DNA from: CAKRJP01 sp963597615
GTDB taxonomy: Bacteria > Bacillota > Clostridia > Lachnospirales > Lachnospiraceae
Length of the DNA: 8,300 bases
Direction of reading: 5' to 3'
Assembly: GCA_963597615.1 (NCBI GenBank)
Contig: CAVBQS010000007.1
Span: 1-8,300, forward strand
Part shown: positions 1 to 5,974 of the stretch, in pieces
Position numbering within the stretch: position 1 is the first letter of the stretch
How the letters are laid out: each line of letters begins with the position of its first letter
The notes under the pieces: model-generated
Database searches by the model: none
What the model was told of the DNA's origin: nothing
Seen by the model: only the letters and a program-made list of their open reading frames with translations
Translations under genes and position numbers: made by a program

Positions 1-55
1 GGAGAGCACCTGCCTTACAAGCAGGGGGTCATAGGTTCGAGCCCTATTGGTCCCA
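1..55 (+). tRNA. tRNA-Val (anticodon UAC), 5' end missing
   Basis: This is the 3' portion of a tRNA; the acceptor 5' strand and most of the D arm lie outside the window. The anticodon arm reads CCTGC-CTTACAA-GCAGG, which places TAC at positions 34-36 and makes it a valine tRNA. The T arm (ATAGG-TTCGAGC-CCTAT, 31-47) is intact. The 3' acceptor strand TGGTCCC (48-54) is followed by discriminator A at 55. CCA is not encoded, since the next bases are CTT. It lies 43 bp before tRNA-Leu and probably shares its transcript. Confidence 0.93.
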
Positions 56-98
56 CTTGTAATATTTATATATTACAACACAAGTGTTTCACTTGTAT

Positions 99-184
99 GC
101 CGCAGTGGCGGAACTGGCAGACGCACAGGACTTAAAATCCTGCGAGGCTAACCCCTCGTACCGGTTCGATTCCGGTCTGCGGCA
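99..184 (+). tRNA. tRNA-Leu (anticodon UAA)
   Basis: This is a complete class II tRNA of 86 nt. The acceptor strands GCCGCAG (99-105) and CTGCGGC (177-183) pair perfectly, with discriminator A at 184. The anticodon loop CTTAAAA gives UAA, hence leucine. The long variable arm (GCGAGGC...CCTCGT region) is the class II hallmark of Leu/Ser tRNAs. The T arm is ACCGG-TTCGATT-CCGGT. CCA is not encoded. A strong terminator follows directly, so this is the last gene of the tRNA cluster. Confidence 0.97.
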
Positions 185-186
185 TT

Positions 187-219
187 AAAGCTTCAAGTCT
201 TTTGACTTGAAGCTTTTTT
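187..219 (+). terminator. Intrinsic terminator of the tRNA cluster
   Basis: A perfect 13-bp stem pairs AAAGCTTCAAGTC (187-199) with GACTTGAAGCTTT (204-216) around a TTTT loop. The 3' arm runs into a T tract ending at 219. It starts three bases after tRNA-Leu. Confidence 0.92.
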
Positions 220-248
220 CTTTGTGAGCGACTACTTCTCTAAAACTA

Positions 249-278
249 TTGACAAAGTATTTTCAACAAGAGTATAAT
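249..278 (+). promoter_or_regulatory. Sigma-A-type promoter upstream of the symporter gene
   Basis: A perfect -35 box TTGACA (249-254) and a perfect -10 box TATAAT (273-278) are separated by 18 bp. Transcription is expected to start near 285. This is the best promoter in the window. Its transcript would run directly into the hairpin at 301-335 before reaching the symporter gene. Confidence 0.88.
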
Positions 279-300
279 GCAGAAAAATCATAGAGATGAA

Positions 301-345
301 AAAGAGAGCAATGTTGCTAGTACATTGCTCTCTTTTCGTTTTTAT
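301..345 (+). terminator. Promoter-proximal terminator-like hairpin (attenuator or short-RNA end)
   Basis: A perfect 14-bp stem pairs AAAGAGAGCAATGT (301-314) with ACATTGCTCTCTTT (322-335) around loop TGCTAGT. It is followed by TCGTTTTTA, so a U-rich tail is present though interrupted by CG. The expected transcription start near 285 is only about 16 nt before the stem. The hairpin would therefore end a transcript of about 55-60 nt, unless read-through into the symporter gene is allowed. The structure is directly seen; its role as attenuator or small-RNA terminator is inference. Confidence 0.7.
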
Positions 346-348
346 GAA

Positions 349-393
349 CCCTAGAATTAAAGGAATGGGAATTCATGAAAATTAATTTTAGGG
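349..393 (+). promoter_or_regulatory. Second leader stem-loop upstream of the symporter gene
   Basis: CCCTAGAATTAA (349-360) pairs with TTAATTTTAGGG (382-393) over 12 bp with one G-U pair. A small inner hairpin, GAAT-GGGA-ATTC (363-374), carries a GNRA-type loop. There is no T tract after it, so it is not an intrinsic terminator. It ends 12 nt before the AGGAGG ribosome site of the symporter gene. It may protect the mRNA, influence translation or bind a regulator; no known riboswitch class was recognised. Confidence 0.5.
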
Positions 394-420
394 AATGAAG
401 AGATGAGGAGGATCTGTAAC

Positions 421-1827
421 ATGGAAGGTTTTATGCAAAGTCTAAGTGATTGTGTCACTGCCGTAGACGATTTCGTCTGGGGCCCGGTGATGCTGGTGCT
501 CTTGGTAGGTACGGGTATTTTCCTGACTATTCGTACCAGGTTTTTGACTTGGAGAAATTTGGGGTATGCCCTGAAAAGCACCTTAAGTAAAGAAGCTAGA
601 ACAAAAAGTCGTGGAGAAGGTGATGTGTCACCCTTCTCAGCTTTAACAACTGCTCTTGCAGCAACCATTGGAACTGGAAATATCGTAGGTGTTGCTACGG
701 CTATGGTTTCCGGTGGCCCTGGAGCTTTGGTTTGGATGTGGATTTCAGCTGCCTTTGGTTTAACTTCAAAGTTTAGTGAATGTATGTTGGCTATTAAGTA
801 TCGTGAGGTTAACGAAAAGGGAGAGATGAGTGGTGGACCTATGTACACCATGAAAAAGGCATTGAAGAATAAAAGCTTTGGTTCTGTTCTTGCTTGGCTT
901 TTTGCATTTTTTGCAGTGGTTGCTTCCTTTGGTATTGGTAATATGACTCAGGGGAATTCTATAGCAGGCGCCCTACACACTACATTTTCAGTACCTACAT
1001 GGGTTTCTGGTATTGTAATCACAGTGTTATCATTACTCATTATTGTTGGAGGAATTAAATCTATATCAAAGGTGTCTTCCGTAGTTGTTCCGGTGATGGC
1101 TATTTTTTATGTTATCTGTGGATTGATTGTTATTATTGGTAATATTTCCAATCTGCCTGCAGGTATTGCAATGATTTTTAAAATGGCATTTTCAGTGGAG
1201 GCCGTTGGCGGTGGACTTTGTGGTAGCATCGTGGCAAGTATGATGAATGCCATGCGATATGGTGTTGCTCGAGGTGTTTTCTCTAATGAAGCTGGTATGG
1301 GTTCTGCGGCAATTACTGCAGCAGCAGCTACCACAGATAATCCGGTTCGCCAGGGTTATATAAATATGACCGGAACCTTCTGGGATACCATTGTTGTATG
1401 TACCATCACTGGTTTGGCAATTGCTTCTTCAGGAGTTCTTGGTACCACGGATGCAGCGGGCGAATATCTTACAGGATCAGATGTGACAATTGCAGCATTT
1501 AAAACAATCTTAGGAACTTCCGGTGGTTGGTTAGTTACCATTGGAATTACCCTATTTGCTTTTTCTACTATTTTAGGATGGGAATATCATGGAGAAAAAG
1601 CTTTTGAGTATTTGCTGGGGACCCATAAATTTAACATGATTTATCGTGTGGTATTTTCTTTGGTAGTTTATTTTGGATGTACCCAGACATTGACTTTGGT
1701 TTGGAGTTTCTCAGACATAGCAAATGCTCTTATGGCCATTCCAAACTTGATTTGTATGTTGCTCTTAAGTGGTGAGATTGCAAAGGATATTAAGGAATTT
1801 CAATCAGAGATTCATCCAACAAAGTAG
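421..1827 (+). CDS. Alanine/glycine:sodium symporter, AGCS family
   Basis: This 468-residue polytopic membrane protein imports a small neutral amino acid (alanine or glycine, D or L form not decidable) together with Na+. AGCS family signatures are present throughout: GPVMLVLLVGTGIFLTIRT near 21-39, GEGDVSPFSALTTALAATIG 66-85 running into TGNIVG 85-90 (substrate/ion-binding helix), GGPMYTM 138-144, GVFSNEAGMGSAA 285-297, and FSTILGWEYHGEKAFEYL near 381-398. About ten or eleven hydrophobic helices are evident, and length is typical of the family. The start was placed at 421 because AGGAGG (406-411) lies 9 nt upstream; an ATG at 403 would put that ribosome site inside the gene. It is monocistronic, bounded by the promoter/leader at 249-393 and a terminator at 1864. 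The two leader hairpins suggest regulated read-through. Confidence 0.95.
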   Translation: MEGFMQSLSDCVTAVDDFVWGPVMLVLLVGTGIFLTIRTRFLTWRNLGYALKSTLSKEARTKSRGEGDVSPFSALTTALAATIGTGNIVGVATAMVSGGPGALVWMWISAAFGLTSKFSECMLAIKYREVNEKGEMSGGPMYTMKKALKNKSFGSVLAWLFAFFAVVASFGIGNMTQGNSIAGALHTTFSVPTWVSGIVITVLSLLIIVGGIKSISKVSSVVVPVMAIFYVICGLIVIIGNISNLPAGIAMIFKMAFSVEAVGGGLCGSIVASMMNAMRYGVARGVFSNEAGMGSAAITAAAATTDNPVRQGYINMTGTFWDTIVVCTITGLAIASSGVLGTTDAAGEYLTGSDVTIAAFKTILGTSGGWLVTIGITLFAFSTILGWEYHGEKAFEYLLGTHKFNMIYRVVFSLVVYFGCTQTLTLVWSFSDIANALMAIPNLICMLLLSGEIAKDIKEFQSEIHPTK

Positions 1828-1863
1828 AGGTTAGAAATTAAATTAGAAAATTCAGATTTTAGG

Positions 1864-1901
1864 AGGGTGACGCATAGACATAGGTGCGTTACCCTTTTAT
1901 T
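1864..1901 (+). terminator. Intrinsic terminator after the symporter gene
   Basis: AGGGTGACGCA (1864-1874) pairs with TGCGTTACCCT (1885-1895) over 11 bp with one G-T pair, around a 10-nt loop. It is followed by TTTATTATG. It lies 36 nt past the symporter stop codon. Confidence 0.85.
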
Positions 1902-2040
1902 ATGAATTTAAAAATTTTTTGGAGTCCCAAGAATATTAGCAAATTTTATTTCTATTTCATTATTTCGCCACATTTTTTTGTTACGATATGAAAATCTATG
2001 ATGTAAACAATAATACTTTAGAAAAGATTGGAGTAAACAA

Positions 2041-3702
2041 GTGGACAGGAAGAAACGTATTTTATGTGGAATTGCAATTGCTGTAATTGTGTTTGGGATT
2101 GGAACAGGGGGCACCTTAAGTTATTTGCACAAGGAATCTGCGAACAAGCTTTCTGCTTCAGAAAATAGCAGTGACTCCTCCATTGGTGAGGAAAAAAAAT
2201 CGGATAATGAAAAAAATGTTATGAATGAGGAGCAAAAAGAAATCTTTAAAAAGGTTAGAGCTACCTATGATCCAGAAGCCCAGGCTGCTATTGCAGAGTC
2301 CATTACTCAGGAGAAGAGTGAGGGAAGCTATACCGCAGACAATATGTTGATAAAATATAATCCTTTTGGAAGCAACACCCAGTCCATGTATGTGTATTTT
2401 ACTACTGAGGAGCCAGTTTCCGTTTCCTATACCATTCATGTGGAAAATGAGGAGATTAATGATTTTACGCAACAAATAAGTGAAGGACAAATGGAAACAG
2501 ATCATGAATTTCAAATCATTGGTTTGATTCCAAATACCACCAACACCATTAAATTTACTTTAACCAAAGAGGATGGAATAGAAGAGACTCATGAGACTAC
2601 CTATGAAATGGGAGATATTTACGGGGAAGAGGAGCTTGTCTTGGAAAAAGAAGTCCTTCAGGAAGATGCATCCCTAGAGGATGGCCTTTATGTAATTCTG
2701 GGAAATGATAGTTCTTCTATGGACTTTATGTATTATTATGACAACCAGGGAGTCCTAAGAGGTGAGGTGCCAATTTTGGGATACAGAAGCCACAGACTCT
2801 TATTCCGAGATGGTTTTATGTATTATAGCATTTCCGAGAGAAAGATTGCCCAGGTCAATAAATTGGGACAGGTTACCAATGTTTATCAGCTTGGAGATTA
2901 TAAGCTGCACCATGATTATGTCTTCGATAGCTCCGATAATTTATTGGTTCTGGCAACAGATACCACCCAGGATAGCGTAGAGGATATTGTATTAAAGCTA
3001 AATCCGACCACGGGGGAGGTTTCTGAGCTTTTGGACCTGGGAGATCTGATGGGGGATTATAAAGAAACTTGCGTAAAGAATTCCTCCGATGAACTAGACT
3101 GGGCTCATGTAAATACCATCCAGTATGTAGGGGATGATTCCGTACTGCTAAGCTCCAGGGAGACATCCTCTATTTTAAAGATTGATCATTTGTCAGGAAA
3201 TCCACAGATTGAATATATCATTAGTGATAAAGAAGTTTGGGAGGATACGGCCTATGAGGATCTTGTTCTTGACAAAGTAGGAGATTTTACGATTCAGGGA
3301 GGACAACACACCATTACCTATGAGACTGATGATAGCCTTGCAGAGGGCCAGTATTATCTATACATGTTTAATAATAATATTGGCTATAGTGAGACTAGGC
3401 CGGACTTTAATTGGGAGGATTTGGATCTTACCAATACTTCAGGGGTAAAGGGAGATACCTCTTATTATTACAAATATTTGGTAGACGAAAAGGCAGGAAC
3501 CTTTGAGTTAGTAGATTCCTTTGAGGTTCCCTATTCTGGTTATGTTAGTAGTGTGCAGGATTTAAATGGACATACCATCGTGGATTCCGGTTTGCAGGGA
3601 ACCTTTACTGAGTATGACAGCAATCATAAAGCGATTGTTACTTTTACAATGGATACAGAAAAATTTATTTACCGCGTATTTAAATATGAATTTTCTTATT
3701 AG
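2041..3702 (+). CDS. Membrane-anchored aryl-sulfate sulfotransferase (ASST family)
   Basis: This 553-residue protein probably transfers sulfate from one phenolic sulfate ester to another phenol, without PAPS, outside the cell. A basic start (MDRKKR) and hydrophobic segment at about 7-28 form a signal peptide or anchor; no lipobox was seen. A Ser/Glu/Lys linker (about 36-65) follows. A beta-rich segment at about 98-190 fits the ASST N-terminal domain, and a beta-propeller region runs to the end. The four residues that define the E. coli AssT active site have clear counterparts: HHDY 290-293, DWAHVN 353-358 (H356), SSR 371-373 (R373) and GGQHT 420-424 (H423, matching the transiently sulfated His). 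The cysteine pair of the E. coli enzyme is not evident; only C9 and C344 occur. The start is GTG, supported by GGAG (2030-2033) 7 nt upstream. It is a single-gene unit between two terminators. The acceptor is not predictable. Confidence 0.9.
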   Translation: MDRKKRILCGIAIAVIVFGIGTGGTLSYLHKESANKLSASENSSDSSIGEEKKSDNEKNVMNEEQKEIFKKVRATYDPEAQAAIAESITQEKSEGSYTADNMLIKYNPFGSNTQSMYVYFTTEEPVSVSYTIHVENEEINDFTQQISEGQMETDHEFQIIGLIPNTTNTIKFTLTKEDGIEETHETTYEMGDIYGEEELVLEKEVLQEDASLEDGLYVILGNDSSSMDFMYYYDNQGVLRGEVPILGYRSHRLLFRDGFMYYSISERKIAQVNKLGQVTNVYQLGDYKLHHDYVFDSSDNLLVLATDTTQDSVEDIVLKLNPTTGEVSELLDLGDLMGDYKETCVKNSSDELDWAHVNTIQYVGDDSVLLSSRETSSILKIDHLSGNPQIEYIISDKEVWEDTAYEDLVLDKVGDFTIQGGQHTITYETDDSLAEGQYYLYMFNNNIGYSETRPDFNWEDLDLTNTSGVKGDTSYYYKYLVDEKAGTFELVDSFEVPYSGYVSSVQDLNGHTIVDSGLQGTFTEYDSNHKAIVTFTMDTEKFIYRVFKYEFSY

Positions 3703-3750
3703 AAATAAACGAGAATAAGGCTGAAAAATAATTGTTTTATGTTAGAATGA

Positions 3751-3790
3751 TGTTGGGACCAGATGAAATTTGATCCCAACATTTTATTTA
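3751..3790 (+). terminator. Intrinsic terminator after the sulfotransferase gene
   Basis: TGTTGGGA (3751-3758) pairs with TCCCAACA (3774-3781). Weaker inner pairing (CAGAT with ATTTG) extends the stem after one mismatch. A TTTTATTTAT tail follows. It lies about 48 nt past the stop codon at 3702. Confidence 0.8.
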
Positions 3791-3831
3791 TAAGAAAATA
3801 GAAATGTGATTAAAAAATGGGAGGTTATTAG

Positions 3832-4419
3832 ATGTCAAAATTACGTTTTGTGGGATATCAGAACAAAAAGGAAAGCAGAAAAGAGTTGCGAGAATTGTAT
3901 AATACTGCATTCCCAAAGGAGGAGCAACTTCCTTTTTGGATGATTAAGGCGCGACTAAAAAAGGGGTTAGGAGAACTTTATGGAATCTACGATGACGAGG
4001 AATTTGTAGGGTTGGTTCACAATACTTTTTATAAAGATATGGTTTACATTTTTTATTTTGCCATCCATGAGTCCAAAAGGGGAAAGGGCTATGGGGGAAG
4101 AGTGCTGCAAACCTTACAAAAGAAGTATAGTGATAAACGTATTTTCCTGTGTATAGAAGCAATGGATCCAGAGGCTTCAAATTATGACCAGCGGGTAAAA
4201 CGTAAGGTATTTTATGAAAAAAATGGCTTTAAGATGTTGCCTTTTAGTATCCAAGAAGGAACTATGGAATACGATTGCATGGCTTTAGAAGGTAGAAGAC
4301 CTGAGGTTACAGCTAGGGAGTGCGAAAGCCTTGTAAAGCATTTTTTGGGACCCTTTATGAAAATTTGGATTGTAATACAAAAGATGGATTCCTTAAAGAA
4401 TGGGATAAAGAAAAGATAA
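3832..4419 (+). CDS. GNAT-family N-acetyltransferase
   Basis: This is a cytosolic acyl-CoA-dependent acetyltransferase of 195 residues; the acceptor substrate is unknown. The GNAT core is recognisable. A beta strand (VYIFYFAIHE, 71-80) leads into the acetyl-CoA pyrophosphate-binding loop RGKGYGG (83-89), which fits the Q/RxxGxG/A motif. The late motif RKVFYEKNGF (124-133) is the usual family segment before the final strands. The last 35-40 residues (after about 155) are basic, lack GNAT similarity that I can see, and may be a family-specific tail. The start is ATG with GGGAGG (3819-3824) 7 nt upstream. It stands alone: a terminator lies upstream and a new promoter follows, so there is no evidence that it works with the shell-protein operon. 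Confidence 0.85.
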   Translation: MSKLRFVGYQNKKESRKELRELYNTAFPKEEQLPFWMIKARLKKGLGELYGIYDDEEFVGLVHNTFYKDMVYIFYFAIHESKRGKGYGGRVLQTLQKKYSDKRIFLCIEAMDPEASNYDQRVKRKVFYEKNGFKMLPFSIQEGTMEYDCMALEGRRPEVTARECESLVKHFLGPFMKIWIVIQKMDSLKNGIKKR

Positions 4420-4470
4420 ATTGCCTTTTTGGTTTGATATTCACATGGATTGGTTTGGAGTAATAGGAAA

Positions 4471-4485
4471 AGCACGTGCTATAAT
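4471..4485 (+). promoter_or_regulatory. Extended -10 promoter overlapping a perfect palindrome
   Basis: TGCTATAAT (4477-4485) is a perfect extended -10 element (TGn plus TATAAT). The only -35-like hexamer, TTGGAG at 4455-4460, is at a long 19-bp spacing, as is common with extended -10 promoters. The perfect palindrome AGCACGTGCT (4471-4480) overlaps the TG motif and the first base of the -10 box, so a dimeric regulator bound there could block or modulate initiation. Transcription would start near 4492, about 55 nt before the first shell gene. Promoter assignment is strong; the operator role is inference. Confidence 0.72.
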
Positions 4486-4547
4486 GTAGAGTATAGGAGT
4501 GGATTTTTTACTTCCACAGTATTTTGATTGAAAGTGAGGGACTTCTG

Positions 4548-4913
4548 ATGGCAAATGAACATGGAGAACAGATCAGAATTGTGCAGGAGACAGTAGCAGG
4601 AAAAGAGATTACATTTGCACATATTATGGGAGGACCGGCTCCAATTATTTATCAGAAATTGGGACTGAATCCACAAGTGGATTATGGATCTTCTGCCATT
4701 GGAATTATGAATATGACACCGCCGGAGTCTGCGGTGATCGCTTCAGATATTGCAGTAAAAACCAGCAACGTTTATCTTGGATTTGCGGATCGTTTTACAG
4801 GGACTATGATTATTACGGGACTTATTTCTGATGTCACATCAGCTATGACAGAGATTGTCAGCTATTTTAGAGACACCTTAGGATACGTGGTATGTGATAT
4901 TACAAAGAGATAG
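4548..4913 (+). CDS. Microcompartment shell protein, EutS/PduU type (first copy)
   Basis: This 121-residue single BMC-domain protein belongs to the circularly permuted EutS/PduU group, which forms hexamers with a small beta-barrel over the pore in microcompartment shells. Family landmarks: AGKEITFAHI (17-26) for the N-terminal barrel strand, SAIGIMNMTPPES (49-61), GFADRFTGTMIITG (78-91) and the ending VCDITKR. Length is close to E. coli EutS (111) and PduU (116). The residue matching the E. coli EutS bend glycine (G39) is Ser49, as in PduU, so the hexamer is probably flat. The ATG at 4548 is chosen because GAGGG (4536-4540) lies 7 nt upstream; a TTG at 4524 has no such support. It is first in a three-gene operon with a second paralogue and an EutP/PduV-like GTPase. 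EutS versus PduU naming is not decidable. Confidence 0.93.
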   Translation: MANEHGEQIRIVQETVAGKEITFAHIMGGPAPIIYQKLGLNPQVDYGSSAIGIMNMTPPESAVIASDIAVKTSNVYLGFADRFTGTMIITGLISDVTSAMTEIVSYFRDTLGYVVCDITKR

Positions 4914-4923
4914 GATGAGTCAT

Positions 4924-5355
4924 ATGGAAGAACGTATAACAAAAGAGCAGTTGCTGGAGCGAATGTTTGGAGATGATTATGAGAATCTTAAGGGAAAACG
5001 TCTTCGTATGACCAGGGTTCGGGTTCCGGGAAAAGAAGTCTGTATGGCCTATATTTTTACACCCTCAGACACTTCCGTTTACGAAAATTTAGCCCTTCAT
5101 ATCGGTGTACATGAGGGGGAGGACCATACGGGAGAGTCCATCGGCATCGTGAAATTTACCCCCTGGGAGTCTACGGTGGTTGGAGCCGATGTAGCGGTAA
5201 AGGCAGCTAATGTGGACATTGGATTTTTGGATCGGTTTAGCGGGACCTTGATTTTAACGGGAAGCCTGACGGATGTGACCATAGCAGTGGAAGAGGTTGT
5301 TGTTTTTTTCCGGGATGTGTTGAAATTTAGGGTTTGCGATATTAATCGAAGATAG
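4924..5355 (+). CDS. Microcompartment shell protein, EutS/PduU type with N-terminal extension (second copy)
   Basis: This is a second permuted BMC-domain shell protein of 143 residues. By hand alignment about half of the last 73 residues match the first copy (shared IGI, TP.ES, DRF.GT, TG..., FRD, VCDI), while the N-terminal third is far more diverged. Relative to EutS it has about 23 extra residues at the start (1-25, charged, helix-prone, ERITKEQLLERMF-like). An enlarged segment around 45-70 (SDTSVYENLALHIGVHEGED) also differs. The position of the EutS bend glycine is Glu71. Its gene lies directly after the first copy (stop at 4911-4913), so translation is probably coupled. ATG 4924 has AGGA (4912-4915) 8 nt upstream; ATG 4915 is possible and would add three residues. 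It probably forms hexamers, alone or mixed with the first copy. Confidence 0.9.
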   Translation: MEERITKEQLLERMFGDDYENLKGKRLRMTRVRVPGKEVCMAYIFTPSDTSVYENLALHIGVHEGEDHTGESIGIVKFTPWESTVVGADVAVKAANVDIGFLDRFSGTLILTGSLTDVTIAVEEVVVFFRDVLKFRVCDINRR

Positions 5356-5376
5356 AATTAAAAGGATGAATGTAAC

Positions 5377-5907
5377 GTGAAGAAAATGTTTCTAATGGGT
5401 AGAAGTGAAGCGGGAAAGACCTCTTTGACCCAGGCATTAAAAGGGGAGGAACTTCACTATCATAAGACACAATATACAAACTCCAAGGAGGATACCATAG
5501 ACTCCCCGGGAGAATATGCAGAGTCCAAACGTTTTGGGATTGGTTTGGCCTGTTTTTCTTTTGAGGCAGATGTAATTGCTATTGTTCAGGCGGCAGATGA
5601 ACCCTTTAATCTCTTTAGTGATGGCAGCAGGAATTTCCTTTTGCGACCTATGATCGGGATTATTACTAAGACAGATTCCCCTCATGCCAATATCCCCATG
5701 GTGCGCCAGTGGATGGAGAACATGCGGTGTGAAAGGATTTTTGAGATTAATAATGTTACAAGAGAGGGCATTCGGGAACTTTTGGATTATTTGGAGGATG
5801 ATCTTCCAAAGCTTACCTTGGAACAAGCTCAGTTTCGTCAGAGTTTAGGGCTAAATGAATGGGATCCTTTACCAGAGGGGGTTGAATATCCGGATAATTT
5901 AAGATAA
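5377..5907 (+). CDS. EutP/PduV-family small GTPase
   Basis: This is a P-loop GTPase of the microcompartment-associated EutP/PduV family, 176 residues. Seen motifs: Walker A/G1 GRSEAGKTS (8-16), the family segment TQALKGEELHYHKTQYT (18-34), G3 DSPGEY (42-47), EADVIAIVQAADEP (63-76) and G4 TKTD (97-100). Family members sit next to eutS or pduU in eut and pdu operons, and PduV is reported to associate with the microcompartment surface; the exact reaction is unsettled. Here it follows two EutS/PduU genes after 21 nt, matching that arrangement. It is longer than E. coli EutP (159) and PduV (150), with an extra acidic, proline-containing tail from about 147. The GTG start is chosen for MKKMFLMGRS, which fits the family, with AGGA (5363-5366) 10 nt upstream; ATG 5386 is less likely. 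Confidence 0.93.
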   Translation: MKKMFLMGRSEAGKTSLTQALKGEELHYHKTQYTNSKEDTIDSPGEYAESKRFGIGLACFSFEADVIAIVQAADEPFNLFSDGSRNFLLRPMIGIITKTDSPHANIPMVRQWMENMRCERIFEINNVTREGIRELLDYLEDDLPKLTLEQAQFRQSLGLNEWDPLPEGVEYPDNLR

Positions 5908-5908
5908 G

Positions 5909-5946
5909 AAAAGAGGAAGTGCCTAAGCTTAGCCACTTCCTCTTTT
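5909..5946. terminator. Bidirectional intrinsic terminator between convergent genes
   Basis: AAAAGAGGAAGTG (5909-5921) pairs perfectly with CACTTCCTCTTTT (5934-5946). The loop contains the palindrome CTAAGCTTAG (5923-5932), which extends the stem after one mismatch. With A's on one side and T's on the other it can stop transcription from the shell operon (plus) and from the ferredoxin gene (minus), whose stop codon is at 5975. Confidence 0.9.
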
Positions 5947-5974
5947 GCTGTAAAAACAAGGAAAATATTTACCT

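Noticed and set aside
403..420. Upstream ATG that would add six residues to the symporter
   Set aside because: It overlaps the AGGAGG ribosome site that serves ATG 421, and the added residues are not family-like.
357..851. Long minus-strand open frame overlapping the symporter gene (164 codons)
   Set aside because: It lies antisense to conserved AGCS coding sequence, has no recognisable domain and is explained by the codon bias of the real gene.
1978..2002. Possible promoter for the sulfotransferase gene (TTGTTA and TATGAT)
   Set aside because: The spacing is only 13 bp; alternative T-rich -35 choices in this AT-rich stretch are arbitrary.
3740..3748. Extended -10 like sequence TGTTAGAAT before the GNAT gene
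   Set aside because: Initiation about 7 nt downstream would fall inside the sulfotransferase terminator stem, and there is no -35 box, so it is too weak to call.
4499..4517. GTGG...CCAC hairpin in the shell-operon leader
   Set aside because: Only four to five pairs around a T-rich loop; not distinguishable from chance.
5437..5826. Minus-strand open frame of 129 codons inside the GTPase gene
   Set aside because: The plus strand carries complete GTPase motifs; the antisense frame shows no motif and no ribosome site.
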